NCBI GenBank assembly: GCA_001939145.1
Contig: LSRX01000480.1
Coordinates: 113,158-177,157, forward strand
Origin: Symbiodinium microadriaticum
Taxonomy: Eukaryota > Sar > Dinophyceae > Suessiales > Symbiodiniaceae
Direction of reading: 5' to 3'
DNA length: 64,000 nt
Positions 1 to 11,315 of the stretch are shown here, one piece after another (the stretch's first letter is position 1; each line of letters begins with the position of its first letter). Made by a program: the position numbers and the translations under genes. The notes under the pieces were generated by a model that worked only from the letters and a program-made list of their open reading frames with translations, was not told where the DNA came from and ran no database searches.

Positions 1-51
<51 letters not shown>
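1..51. repeat. (AC)n microsatellite at window edge
   Basis: About 25 uninterrupted AC dinucleotides open the window. Degenerate CCCTAAA/CCCTATA heptamers follow directly. Confidence 0.95.
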
Positions 52-2584
52 GACCGAGTGCCCTATATGAACCCTAAACCCTATATATTATACTATATCA
101 ACCCTAAACCCTATACAAACCCCACATAAACCCTAAACCCTATAGAAACCCTATATGAACCCTAAACCCTACAGAAACCCTATATAAACCTTAAACCCTA
201 TATAAACCCTAAACTTGGTTGTATTCTTGGAGTCCAAGGCTTGGCAAACTTCTGGGCCGTGGGCCCAGGTGTTGAGCGCCCTTTGCTGGATCTGCCGCTC
301 CCACCCCCCGGGATTCTTGGGTCCGAGGGTGTAGGGTTTAGGGTTTTCGGTCTTAGGGTTCAGGATTTCCAGCTAGGTTTTTGTGGTTTTTCGGTTTGGG
401 GTTTCAGGGTTTGGGTTTTAGTTTAGGGCCTAGGGTTAGGGTTTGGGTTGAGGGTTTTGCATTTTGTGATAGGGTCCTTGTTTTCACAGGTTCCGAATAT
501 AGACTAGACTCGTGACTACAGACGGAGGGGGTATATAAGGTACCTCCATCAAGGATTTCCTTTCAAGCTTTTCGCTTGCACCTTATGAAGCCTTTCAAGA
601 TTGGATTTGGTACGCTGATATAGATCCTCAACAGCTTGGGGTTTCAGGTAGAGGTCTAGTCCCTAAACCCTAAGCCGCAAGCCCTATAAGCCCTAAACCC
701 TGCACGGTATGTTGTAGGGATAGGGCCCCTCCCTCGTGTGCTAAACAGGGCAGCCCTGTTCTGCATACTACATCCTTGCTTCCTTCCCTTCTGGTTTAGG
801 GTTTAGGGTTTCGCTTCTGATGTCTGCGTCCCACTGCTTTCGAACCCGTAACCCTAAACCCTAAACCCTAAACCCTAAACCCAGACTCCAAGTCTTAAGT
901 TACTGACCTCAGCAGTTTGACTTTTGTCTCTAGAGCCCCCGTAAGATACATACTTTAGAACACACGCCACTGCACCCGCTTTCTAGGAACGACACCGAGC
1001 TGCCTCAACCCCAAGCCCCCATAAATACTGAGCGAACCAAGTCCGACAAATTGAACTCCTTCAGCACAGAAGCCTAAGATGGAGGTTACCTAGGTAATAT
1101 AGGGGCCGTAATAAGTAGAATAGGGTTTGGGGGTATAGAGTATACTATAACTATACAAAGGGAGCCCCAAGACCCTATTCTAGTTCTTAAGGCCCCTGCA
1201 ATAGGCCATTGGGACATTTTTTCTTTCCCCCTTCTCGGGCCCAAGAGAGGATCTTATTCCGTATTCCCGAGCAGGCTCCCGGGGCTTTGAGGGCCAACCT
1301 CGAGGCCCCCAAGAACCCGAGGCACCCCAAATCCTAAACCGTAACCCCCAAAGCCCTAAAGCCCCCAAAAACCACCGCAACCCTGACACCCCGGAAAAGC
1401 CTCTTTACTTTTTCCTCCAAAGCCCTCAAGACCCTAAAGCCCTTGAGACCTGGCTAAGGCAAGAAGTGGAAGCTCAAGTTTACCTGGAAAGGCAATGGGC
1501 TGTACCCATAGTCTCCATTGTTGTTCTTTGTTTTGGGGTTTTGGGTTTAGAGTTTTTTTTTGGGGGGGCTTAGCCAATTTAGATCTAGGGTCTTATAAGG
1601 TAGCCAGAAAAGGAGCTACAATGAAGGCCTTAGATAGTTTGTTTCGGATGGGCTAGCTGTTTCGGGTTTAGGGCTTTGGGGTCGAGGGATTGGTGTTTCG
1701 TGGGTTTGAGTTTGGGGTTACTAAGGGCTTAGGGCTGAATGCATAGAGTTTAACTGGAGCTTATATAGCGTAAGGGTTTTGGGCTTGGGGCTTAGGGGAT
1801 GGGTTTACGACGGTTGCGGGATTGGGGAGTTTGGGGGGTTTGGAGCTTTCATGGTGTTCTTTAAGGGCCTATCAAGTCTGAGGATAGTCTAGGTTGAATT
1901 GAAGCGCTCCAGCGCTAAACCCTTAACCCTTTAAGGTAGCTTAGGGTTTCCGTGGCTTCGACGCACCCTGACTAAAGTTAATCCGGGTTACCCGGGACTC
2001 TAGACTTATCGGCGAAGGCATGTCTGCATTCCTCCTGACGATGATGGTACTTGAGGAGATAGGGAATTTCCGTGCTTTTGTCGGGGAAGCTAGTGACCAG
2101 AGGAACATGCAACTGCAACTAGCGCGGTGCACCTTCATGCAAGAAAGCCGTCAGCCTTGCATCTTCCCCAAGTTTTCACGCACGCATGTGCAGACGGTGA
2201 TTTGCAGAGGGTGTAGCGCTTCGGATGGTTTACAGTTTACAGTAGGCCTCAGGGGTCAGAGGCTCCTAGGGTTTAGGGCATGGAGTTTAGAGCTTTTTTG
2301 ATCCAAATCACCCACATGTGCCCTTTTAAAATCTGGCCCGTCCAAAAATGTTAATGTTGGGGTCCACAACTTGAAACTAAATCGAGTCGGTCTTTAGGGT
2401 GCAGGCTTCGGTGTGTACGGTTCAGATTAGTGTCCAGTAGGGCTCTATGACTTATGATCGTGTATAGAGTGCTCGTTACTTAGTCAATGGAGGACGTTCC
2501 TCCATGATCGCTTCCAAGCTGCTTCCCACCAGAAGCTGTGTATTATAGTATTACGCACTATCATATAGTATAGCAAAGCACACT
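52..2584. other. Heptamer-rich non-coding DNA
   Basis: No gene is recognised. The stretch is full of CCCTAAA on one strand and TTTAGGG on the other, in short runs of one to four units at 60-215, 340-440, 840-880 and 1320-1450, mixed with point variants such as CCCTATA. Orientation switches repeatedly. ORFs of 60-90 codons here follow the heptamer composition and show no domain. One hairpin element (1101-1197) is listed separately. Confidence 0.7.
1101..1197. mobile_element. Hairpin (MITE-like) element, AGGGGCC family
   Basis: The outer arms are 1101-1126 and 1172-1197. They are imperfect inverted copies of 26 bp that start AGGGGCC and end AATAGGGT, around a central TA-rich loop. There is no coding capacity. 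A related hairpin lies at 51611-51690, and related half-elements occur near 23890, 31900 and 60620. This makes a small non-autonomous family more likely than a chance palindrome. Confidence 0.55.
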
Positions 2585-2587
2585 ATA

Positions 2588-2686
<99 letters not shown>

Positions 2687-2702
2687 GTATATATATATAT
2701 AA
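2585..2702. repeat. (TATATG)n microsatellite
   Basis: Nearly pure hexamer array of about 18 units, closed by a short TA run. Confidence 0.95.
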
Positions 2703-3723
2703 AGTATAATTCGACAGGGTCGGTCTGAGCCTTTCCGCTGGAGATAGTGCTCTTGACCCGACTCGCCTTGATCCTTTAAAGCTTCTTGGCTGGGCTTCTA
2801 TGCTTGGTCCATAAGAGCGAGTTCGACAACAGGAGTCATGCTTTACATGCTCAGCCCTAAGCGGTGGTTGGGTTTGGAGCTTCGGATCTAAATGGCCTGC
2901 GGTTGACGGTTATGGGGGGTTTAGGGCTATCGGGTTGAAGCTTTCGCAAGAAGCCACGCTCCCCAAGGAAAGAATGAGAGGGAACTCGAACGTGTTGATC
3001 CCTCCTCCAGCTCGGACTCCTAAATCTTACATCCCAAACCGTTCATAGCACGCCCAAAACTCTGCACCTGCAAGCGCGAATCCTACGACTTTAGCCGTAA
3101 ACTCCAAGCTTTGAGCCATACGCCCGAAAGCGCAGACCGAAAGCCCCAAACCCTGAACCCTAACCCCTCAACCCTGTCCAGAGCCGAAGGTGGCAAACCG
3201 GAGCAAGTTGACTGGGAAGGCTTGCTTACTTGCAGGATCATGTGACTTCGTACGTAAGGTTATTCGTCCCTTAATTGGGCTACAAGTATTTATCAGTATG
3301 GTTACCTTAATTAGAACCCTAGTTATAAGTCCCATCCTTTAAATATGGGCCCTATTATGGACCCTTAGGCATTTAAGGGGATTCCACTGACCCTTAAGTG
3401 TATTCATGGTATCATACATAGGGTATAGAGTAGGTATTTCTAGGATCCGAGGGTTGAGGGCGCAGACTTGGGAGGGTTTAGGATTTACAGCTTCCACCTT
3501 GGATTGTTGTCCTGGGTATGGAAACTACCCAGACTACGTCCTCAAGGATGCAAGATTTCGTGCTGCGGCTGCTTTTTTTTTGCTGAGGGGGCTGGGTGAT
3601 TTGGTGCCCTAAACCCTAAACCCTTAAACCGTTTTTTTTGTAATGGTTTGCGGCTTGAGGTTTGGAGGCGCAGACTCCGGGTTCAGCGGGTTTCGGATTT
3701 TGCATCAGGACTTCAGGTCCACG
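2703..3723. other. Non-coding DNA, sparse heptamers
   Basis: I see no gene or RNA. There are scattered single heptamers and a C-rich patch around 3125-3175. ORFs here are short and without domain character. Confidence 0.6.
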
Positions 3724-3744
3724 TATATATATGTATATATACAC

Positions 3745-3795
<51 letters not shown>

Positions 3796-3808
3796 GCGAG
3801 AGAGAGAC
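3724..3808. repeat. (TA)n followed by (AG)n microsatellite
   Basis: A TA/TATG run passes directly into an AG run with occasional GC interruptions. The same TA-then-AG arrangement recurs at 17868-17990. Confidence 0.9.
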
Positions 3809-3829
3809 ATGTTTAGGGCCTATTTGACG

Positions 3830-4560
3830 CCTTCATCTGGTTACTATAGATAATAATTTTCGAAATATTGAAATGCTTAAAAATAGTTTAAATATAATTT
3901 GCACTGGTTTAACTGTTTTCATGAGTTTCATTGTGTTAATTGTTTCATTTATGGTATTTTTGTTTGTTTATTTTGCTTATTTTACATATATTAACTATTT
4001 CAGGTATTTCCATTATTTATTTTCAAGGTTTTAATGATTCTTAAATGTTGATTATTCAAATGAAAGGATGTCCTGGATTCAGCGATCTAAAGTATTTTTT
4101 AAAATTGTTTGGGCCTCAAATTTTTCAGAATAATCAAAAGAATCCGACAAAATAAAATCACTAGCCTTATCCAGAGATTACCCCTCATTCAAATAGTCAA
4201 CAATAACTAGAAAGTTCAGTTAAGCGGTGTTCGAATTGTTTTATTATTTTAATTCTTTGGGTCACCAAAATTTTAAAATACCTGAAATATAAAAATCAGG
4301 ATTATCTGAAATAACTGAATGATCTAAATTACTTCAGCTAGTTGTTTTTGTTAAATGAAGAGGAATCCCGGGATGAGGCCAGGGATTTGAAGTGTTTTAA
4401 TTCTTTTACTTATTCGGGACCCGGAATTTTTTAGAATAGGTAAAATAATTAGCATAGTAGTATTTTTTTATATTCGACCAGAAACTCAATAACTTAACTC
4501 ATCAAAATGACCAAAATAATCAACATAATTCCAATAAGAGGGGTTTGAATTGTTGTAAAG
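3830..4560. repeat. AT-rich island of decayed ~150-bp tandem units
   Basis: Base composition falls sharply to AT-rich and the TTTAGGG heptamers vanish. Three or four diverged blocks can be aligned by eye at about 4076, 4227, 4380 and 4530. Each holds an element like TTGAATTGTTTTAATTCTTT followed by a GGG-containing box and ATTTTTTAGAATA. The period is about 150 bp with many differences. There is no ORF of note. It could be an old satellite, an organelle-derived insertion or a dead element; the sequence does not decide. Confidence 0.45.
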
Positions 4561-5126
4561 GAGTGAGCAACACAACTAGGATACCAAGCAGCAGTAACTA
4601 GGATACCAGTTTACACCTCTACCATAATAAGCTTAAATGCTCTAGATCTAAAATTTCAAACCCCGGAAAAACTTGCTGAACCCCCCCCCCCCCAAAGCCA
4701 AACCCCCAAATTAGGATTTCGGGCTTTGAGTTTGCAGAGGGGCTTTAAGACCTCAGGGTTTAGGGTTCTAGGTTGAAAACCCCCACACGCTGAAGCCCAA
4801 ACCTAAAACCCCACACCCTAGGACAAGAACACTCCGGAGGTTTTAAGACAGGAGTGTTTCAGGTTTTAGGGCTTTAGGTTTGCCTTAGGGTTTTAGGTTT
4901 CAGGGCTTTTGGTTTGCAGGGTCTTAAGGCCTTAGGGTTTTTAGGGCTTCAGGCTTTCTCGACTAGAACTTAGTGGGCTTGAGATTTTAGGGTTCAGGCG
5001 TTGGTTATACCGATTCAAGCTGTTAGGGTTTATCTTTTGGAGTGTAACACCTTAAGCTGGTAGGTGGTTTCATCTTACGGGCTTTAGGTTTTCAGGCTCA
5101 TTCTATACATATATATATATTTATAC

Positions 5127-5158
<32 letters not shown>

Positions 5159-6256
5159 ATATATATCTGTATATACATATATCTAAGTAAGGTGGTTACA
5201 TATCATCATCATCGTCATCACTCTTCATGAAATATTACCTTCATCATCATCATCAACATCATCGGCGCTGCTGGTGCTGCGGCTGCAGCTGCTGCCAAGG
5301 CCGGGGCAGATCTGGGGGGGGGGGTGCTAGGTTTCTTTGGATGTAAGGCTCAAGGGCTTGCGGTTTTGAGGGGATTTATGCTGATGCCGGTCTCGACAGG
5401 GAGTGTGGCTTCCTGATGGAGATGTAGCATACTCAGACCTAGACGTCTGCATGCACGTGTACACACTAAACTATTCTTTACTGCTCACTCAGGAGCCACG
5501 AGCCGTCCTTCCATTCACGCGTGGCGCCAAAGCTCACCCTAGTCAAGGTTCCTTGGTCATATGACCTAGTACCACAGCATGATGTGTTCGATTTAAGTTG
5601 AGTCCAGAGAAGATCCCGGACGTGCTGATGGAGTGTGTACGTTGGTCTTTGAATGCAGGGGATGGGGACTTGTGGCTTGTTTTGCTGTTATCCTGCACAG
5701 ATTGTCACCGTGCCCGCTTTCTGTCTCGCACACTGGACAGACCCAATGACTAACAGCAGAGGGGTGCCCAGTCCTACAGTCCTACAGTAATTAGAATGAT
5801 TACATTGTGACTGATTGCTTCTACACAATATGCAGGCTGGGTGCCCAAATTGAGATCTTGGCAACAGTGGCTTGATGAAGGAAAACTGTGTCCCCAAGCC
5901 CCAATAAAGGTTTTGGCTCCCCCAGGCCCCAAATTAGTACCCCCAAACGCTGAACCCCTGGTTTAGGCCCTCAACCCCGTCTCCCCAATTTAGGGGCTTT
6001 AGGGTTTCAGGGGTTTTAGGGTTTCAAGGCTTTAGGGCCATTGAATTAACAACCAGCAAACCCCTTAACCTCTAAACCTAGAAACCACCTAAACCCAAAA
6101 CACTAAACCCTAACCTTCAGCCTGGAAGGCAGCTGCCTGCCCCGCGCTGGCGTGGCCTTCAGAGGCCACACCAGGAGGGTTTTCGGATTACGGGGGCTTT
6201 TATGGCTTGAGGGGTTTTGGGTTTTGGGTTTATGGCCAAAGATTTGGGCTGTAGGG
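4561..6256. other. Heptamer-rich non-coding DNA with TA and CAT microsatellites
   Basis: Contains TTTAGGG-like runs (4740-5100, 5930-6110), a TA microsatellite (5108-5180) and a CATCAT run (5206-5260). A perfect 7-bp stem (GTGGCCT, TCAG loop, AGGCCAC) lies near 6150-6168. Bases 4571-4616 are homologous, on the opposite strand, to the sequence around one tooth of the 61-bp comb; see findings. No gene recognised. Confidence 0.6.
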
Positions 6257-6787
6257 TTCGCGAAAAGGCTTGTGAGCCTCCCCCACGGGGGGAGGTCTTG
6301 TTAGGGTCGGGGGCTTCGGGGCGGTTGTAAGCTTCAGTGGGGCTTAGTCTGGGGTCCCGGGTTTTGAGTTTCGTCTTGTCTTTTTACACTAAACCCTAAA
6401 CCCACAGTGGCCCCTGGCCTGCGGAGGCCAGGGTTCGCGAAAAGGCTTGTGAGCCTCCCCCACGGGGGGAGGTCTTGTTAGGGTCGGGGGCTTCGGGGCG
6501 GTTGTAAGCTTCAGTGGGGCTTAGTCTGGGGTCCCGGGTTTTGAGTTTCGTCTTGTCTTTTTACACTAAACCCTAAACCCACAGTGGCCCCTGGCCTGCG
6601 GAGGCCAGGGTTCGCGAAAAGGCTTGTGAGCCTCCCCCACGGGGGGAGGTCTTGTTAGGGTCGGGGGCTTCGGGGCGGTTGTAAGCTTCAGTGGGGCTTA
6701 GTCTGGGGTCCCGGGTTTTGAGTTTCGTCTTGTCTTTTTACACTAAACCCTAAACCCACAGTGGCCCCTGGCCTGCGGAGGCCAGGG
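6257..6787 (+). repeat. Three tandem 177-bp copies of LTR plus flank
   Basis: Units start at 6257, 6434 and 6611, exactly 177 bp apart, and appear identical by eye. Each consists of the sequence found in the retrotransposon LTR (from TTCGCGAAAAGG to TTTTTACA) followed by a 45-bp tail that holds two heptamers and a perfect 8-bp hairpin (CCTGGCCT, GCGG loop, AGGCCAGG). The same LTR-plus-tail order occurs once at the far end of the element (14677-14853). The array therefore looks like repeated duplication of an LTR together with its external flank. Confidence 0.85.
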
Positions 6788-6919
6788 TTCGCGAAAAGGC
6801 TTGTGAGCCTCCCCCACGGGGGGAGGTCTTGTTAGGGTCGGGGGCTTCGGGGCGGTTGTAAGCTTCAGTGGGGCTTAGTCTGGGGTCCCGGGTTTTGAGT
6901 TTCGTCTTGTCGTTTTACA
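6788..6919 (+). repeat. 5' LTR
   Basis: Begins TTCGCGAAAAGG and ends TTTTACA, the usual CA terminus. If the LTR is taken to begin at the TG of TGTGAGCC, it spans 6802-6919 (118 bp). A hairpin with CCTCCCCC and GGGGGAGG arms lies just inside. LTRs this short are unusual but occur. Sequence identity with 14677-14809 defines it. Confidence 0.75.
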
Positions 6920-6920
6920 T

Positions 6921-6938
6921 TGGTAGCGGAGCCCGGGC
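6921..6938 (+). promoter_or_regulatory. Primer-binding site (initiator Met tRNA)
   Basis: TGGTAGCGGAG begins one base after the LTR terminus. Ten of eleven bases match TGGTAGCAGAG, the complement of the initiator-Met tRNA 3' end of many eukaryotes. Position and match both fit priming of minus-strand DNA. Confidence 0.65.
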
Positions 6939-6986
6939 CGCTTTCCGGGTTCTTAGTCTGTGTCGTTGTGGCTTTTCCTTGTCTAG

Positions 6987-8204
6987 TTGTGTTGTGGTGT
7001 CCTTCTGAGGTTTCTGCGTCAGGACCCTTGCGCCGTGACGCAACCGGAAGCTGAAGCCGAGAACAGCACTCCGCAGAACACCAATGCTTCAGCTGGCAAC
7101 CAAGGGCAGTCTTTTACCGCCCAGGATCGTGGCGAAGGTGGGGTGGAACCGGGTAGATCGCCGGGCTTGGCAGGGATGGTATAGGCCATATGGGTACCGC
7201 TATCACTGGACTTGGGGTTCAAGGGCCGAGTGGGATACAGACGCGAGGGCGATGACGACCGTGACAACGGCCGTGCAGATCATCAGCGGACGGCTTCATG
7301 GAATTCTTCAGGTCCCTGGACTGAGGATTCTTCTACGAGGGGGGGCTGGAATTCAGGACAAGAGGCTTCTGGGTATAAGGGTTCCTTCAGCGAGAAGATG
7401 GCAGTTCCGAGTTTCGACGCGCAGAGCACTGGCGAGGAACTTGGGGTGAGTGCAAGATCGTACCTTCGCCAAGTTGACGCTTGGTGTAATTAAGGTCACA
7501 AGGACACCGAAGAATCAGCAGGCGCTTCTCCTGTATCAGCACTTATCCGGGAGGGCTTGGGTTGAGTCTGAAGAGTTGCATGTCGATGATTTGGCGGGCA
7601 GCGACGGACTTTCAATCTTCAGATCGGGGATTCAAGAGAGATATCAGGAGGTTGAAGTATCAAAGATTGCCGAGAGCTTGACTGCATTCTTTACGCGCTT
7701 GAGAAGACAGACTGGACAAACAATCCGAGAGTGTAATTCAGCCTTTGATCGAAGCCACTCACGACTCATCGAAATCGACTGCCGGCTACCAGAGGTGCCA
7801 AAGCATGGGCGTATCTAAACGCCCTCAGCCTGAGCAGCTCCGAGGAACTGGCTTTGCTTGCTTCGGTGGGTAATGAGTATAATGTTTCCAAGCTTCAGTG
7901 TGCAGCAGTACTACATGAAAAATCTATCCGGCCTCCATGGCAGCCCCGCAAAGGACCTCCGCAGGACACAGCAAAAGGGGGCAAGGGTGTGAGGGCTACC
8001 TTCATGGCTGGGATTGATGAGGGCGATGACGATGATGAGGGGATCCCTGTTGAAGATGAGCAGGTGCTTGCCGAGGAAGAAGCTGTAGCACTTCATGAGG
8101 CCTATGCGGCGCAGGAGACGGCGAAAGCCAAATACATGCAGGGAGATCGCCAGGGCCCGTGGTGTGGAGCCAAGTGCCCTAAAAGACTCCCACAAGGGCC
8201 CTAG
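6987..8204 (+). pseudogene. gag: Retrotransposon gag (nucleocapsid) region, frameshifted
   Basis: Encodes the particle-forming Gag of the Copia element. The reading frame shifts several times. Recognisable blocks are KMAVPSFDAQSTGEELG and SARSYLRQVDAW (about 7395-7485), LLLYQHLSGRAWVESEEL (about 7525-7585), IQERYQEVEVSKIAESLTAF (about 7635-7690), CRLPEV (about 7780), and AWAYLNALSLSSSEE after a one-base loss near 7797. An acidic stretch (DEGDDDDEGIP) follows at about 8010-8050. The blocks keep the order I know from related dinoflagellate elements. The usual zinc knuckle is not seen intact; CGAKC near 8165 may be its remnant. Confidence 0.75.
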
Positions 8205-8224
8205 CAGCGCACATCACAAGACCA

Positions 8225-8725
8225 ATGTCGATGACCAGCTGGCAAATGCTAAAGCTCGATCATATTGCCCTCAACAAATCAGAGAATCAGGGCTCTGGTA
8301 CACAGTTTGTGAACACTTCGGACGACTTCCGGTTCGGCGCTTCAAAGCCTTTCCGTGCTACCTACACAGCTACAGTCCTGATTGAGGTCGATGGGAAGCA
8401 GTTTGCTGTTAGGGCGGCAGTTGTTGACGGAGAAATCCCTACTCCTCAGCCGAAAAGTTTTGAGCAGACTCGGAATGGTGTAGGACGTAGCCGAGAATAC
8501 AGCCAAGTTCAAACACCTCAATGTCGGTGACATCGCTCTTGCTGTCACAGATAACGGCCATCCGGCTATCGTCGTGAATCCAAGCTCGTGGCAAAACCCG
8601 AGGTTCCCGTCTCCCCAAGAGTGGGCTGACGATGAGGTGAAGCTACTTCCTTTTGCAGAGAGGCAATATGTGCTGCACGATGCCTTCATGACCTCCAACC
8701 TTGATGCGAGTGCAGAACAGCCCAA
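8225..8725 (+). pseudogene. Retroviral-type aspartic protease region, frameshifted
   Basis: The block FRFGASKPFRATYTATVLIE at about 8327-8386 and its continuation LAVTDNGHPAIVV (about 8537-8577) fit the C-terminal half of an LTR-element aspartic protease, joined across a frameshift near 8440 where a PLLLS-type flap-to-helix segment changes frame. The N-terminal catalytic D[ST]G motif is not visible. The protease is therefore probably truncated as well as frameshifted. In an active relative it would cut the Gag-Pol polyprotein. Confidence 0.55.
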
Positions 8726-9197
8726 ACCAGATCGAATCAGTGAACCAAAGCTTCCCTCGCGAGGACCTCTGACACCGAGGCTGTTCTACCCGAAGAAGAT
8801 CAACCCCACTATCCACAACCTTCTATGTGCAACTCCTTTCAACCTTCAGTGTTTTCCGATTGGTGGGGGCGAACTCCTTTCACGAAAGACTTCTGGATTG
8901 AGACTTCAAGTGCATTCATAAGGATCCATGTTGTGCCTCGACGAGGTTTGTTCGATCCTGGACGTTGGAACACTGACCAGGACCACATCAAGAAAATGCT
9001 CCTCGGTGCAATTGGTAAGGTCAGGATTACATCAGCAGTGTCGTGTAAAGATTCGAGAGAGCTCCTTATGATCCACGATACATGGCGCAGTGATCCACAA
9101 TCCCCGCATCCGGTTCTATGGGTTGGTAGAACTGTCTTCTCCAGGGCCCCGGCTAGTGTTCCCACGCCCGAGCCTCGAGCTGTGCCTCTCGTCTCCA

Positions 9198-9870
9198 ATG
9201 GCGAGCTCTTCCAGCGATGCCCCGAAGAACCTCTGGCAGATGAACAAGGTGCAGCTCCTAGCGGAGGCTACTCGCCTGGGGATAACGACGCATCCTACCT
9301 GGAGCACGGGCGAGGTGCGGCAATTGATCTCCGACAAGAGGAAGACGTCCGCGGACACAGGGGCAGTGCCGAAAGGTCTTGCGTCCATGACAAAGGACCA
9401 GTTGTCAGAGGAATGCATCAAGTTGGGGATCACTCCGCCGACTGGGGCAACGAAGGGGCACCTGCAGCTTCTGATCCGGGACACGGTAACGGCCGGGCAA
9501 CTCAGTCATGATGTTCGGTCGCCGCTCTGGCAAACTGTTCTAAGAGGTACCGACGACGTACCTGGAGTGGTGTGTGATGGAGGTGGCAGCCAAGGGGAGA
9601 CCTGGTCAACCTTGCATCCTACGCAGAGACGGTGCTGGACAAGAAGATGGCCAAGGGATACAATCCGGAGGACAATCCCGCAGTACCGCTTCCCCCGGAC
9701 GACGCATCAGTGGGATCAGCCTGGGAGTCGGAGCGGTCGGCTCTGACGGAAGTGGCAAACCTTCAAACCGAAGATGGGGCCGAAGCGCCCACAGGAGACG
9801 GGCGAAAGCAGCCGTATGCTTCAGGAGCCACCGCCGGAGTCGAAAGCCGAGATAGAAGAACTCATGACAC
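9198..9870 (+). pseudogene. SAP-like repeats and FG-x-x-x-GK / EVPxxYLEW module of polyprotein
   Basis: From the Met at 9198 two SAP-like motifs follow each other: NKVQLLAEATRLGI with a charged C-terminal helix, then TKDQLSEECIKLGI with LQLLIRD. SAP motifs are short helix-extended-helix DNA-binding units. At 9511 a block FGRRSGKLF is followed by an in-frame stop (9541-9543) and then EVPTTYLEWCVMEV, which resembles the DUF3820 signature (FGKxKG, then PxxYLxW). The function of this module in the element is unknown; nucleic-acid binding is an inference. The rest (9632-9870) is low-complexity, acidic and polar. Confidence 0.5.
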
Positions 9871-10170
9871 GCCTGGCAACGCTCAAGGATCGCTACAACC
9901 TCTAGGTCGTGACCACATGCAAGGGGATGCTTTGGGGGAGGACTTTTCTTCGAGTGAGCTTGAGTTTGAAGTTGATTCTCCTCCTCTTCATGTTCTTCCC
10001 GGGGTACGTGGTGAGGATACCACGTCGGGGGAGACCTTTTATGAATGCCAGGAGGCTGTGCCTCACTCCGCGGCTGAGACCGCAGGGCAGACCAATGAGC
10101 ATCGTGCGCGCGAACTCCTCGGCAGAAAAGACTTCAGCTTCGAGGCTCGTGCGAGTCCCTCCTTTCGAGT

Positions 10171-10735
10171 GTGTGCACTGAGTGTCAATCTAGGAGAAAA
10201 CGAAAGATCAACGAGGGTACTTGCAGCGTGGCATTCGGAGGCTACTCCCACGGGAACCACTACGGGGTGATCAAAAGCACATATCAACATTGGTACACCA
10301 CGAAGTATATCAACGCGTTCATGAAGTTCCATGGTGCAAAGGGACAATGGAGTAGTGTGCAGCTGTGCTTCAACTGTCATGCTGGTCCTCATAAAGATGC
10401 ACACAACCTTGGTGTTAACTGGGCTATCTCTTTTGGGGACTTTGAACGCGGATGCCTTTGGCTTGAGCATTGTGCATACCAAGGTTCCCCTCGATAACTC
10501 GATGCACGAGGTTATCCTTTCGGACGGCTCCAAGGCTTCCGGATACTTGGTTGAAACGAGACACCAGATGACGAAGTTTGATCCGAAGACGAAACGTGCA
10601 GTTGAGCAGTGGTCTGGGACTAGGTGCAGTATCATCGCCTACACCACCCGCGGACTTGCAGAGCTTTCCAGGCCCGAAAGAGATGTGCTCAGGAGTTGCG
10701 GGTTTACCCTTGGGAAGAGCGAGGGCACGCATGCA
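10171..10735 (+). pseudogene. 2OG-Fe(II)-oxygenase-like module of polyprotein, frameshifted
   Basis: A block beginning GGYSHGNHYG and containing GPHKDAHNLG, then SFGDFERGCLWLEH (about 10228-10480), resembles the core of Fe(II)/2-oxoglutarate dioxygenases with an HxD metal motif (HKD). After a frameshift near 10455-10490 the frame continues to WSGTRCSIIAYTTRG (about 10609-10655), in the place of the C-terminal Fe/2OG-binding strand. The distal metal-ligand His expected just before this block is not seen (RAVEQW). The family assignment comes from pattern similarity and should be tested by profile search. It lies in the same polyprotein order as the flanking modules, so I treat it as part of the element and not as a captured host gene. 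Confidence 0.4.
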
Positions 10736-11303
10736 TGGGAGCGAGAGCATGAGGTGAGACTCAAGAAGAGCATCAGACGGAACAGGAAGGGGGCACGCAG
10801 GACAAGTTCGCTTTTGACTATCGGCCTGGCTGCTGCATCTTCTTACATCGCCGAAACGATACCCAATGGAAAACCACCTCATCAGGCTTGTTTGCTCGAG
10901 ATTGGCGAGGGAAGCCTGACTCTAGATTCTAGATGTGCTCAAGGCTGGCTTCCATGCAGTTGAACCTGTCAGCTGGGAGGATTACACTAACGAAAACTGT
11001 GCTTTGAATGTGCCCGGTATGATCGAGAATCTTCAGCCCAACATCGTGTGGTTCCGACGTGATGAGCACAGCATTCACCACATCCATGCGGTGATGAACA
11101 CAATCTACCAACAGCTCGAAGGTGGGGGTTTAGCTGTGCACCAGGCTTCCATGAACGATCCAGTGTGGCACCACAATGCTATGAAACACCTGATCAACAC
11201 GAACCCACATTCCATCGAACTCCAAGGAGATGTTCAGGTGCTACGGATAGGTGAGACTCTACATGAACCCGATCGGATCTCGGGGGATGGCGCCAAACCC
11301 TGA
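10736..11303 (+). pseudogene. Accessory polyprotein module, possibly methyltransferase-like
   Basis: The frame ending at 10963 carries CLLEIGEGSLT and an overlapping frame starting at 10935 carries AGFHAVEPVSWEDYTNEN and IENLQPNIVWFRRDEH. A glycine-containing strand end (LEIGxGxxT) followed by a hydrophobic strand with acidic end and a NIVW strand is what a degraded class I SAM-dependent methyltransferase would look like, but no catalytic motif is clear. The frameshift lies between 10900 and 10960. No other function can be read. Confidence 0.3.
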
Positions 11304-11315
11304 CAGGAGATTCTG

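Noticed and set aside
1..215. Chromosome end (true telomere)
   Set aside because: The heptamers are short, degenerate and preceded by an AC microsatellite, and equally long runs occur throughout the window in both orientations.
8342..9198. Minus-strand ORFs of 119-127 codons in the protease region
   Set aside because: They are shadows of the + strand polyprotein, where the protein motifs lie.
10063..10635. 190-codon minus-strand ORF inside the retrotransposon
   Set aside because: It is antisense to the oxygenase-like block, whose + strand frames carry the recognisable motifs.
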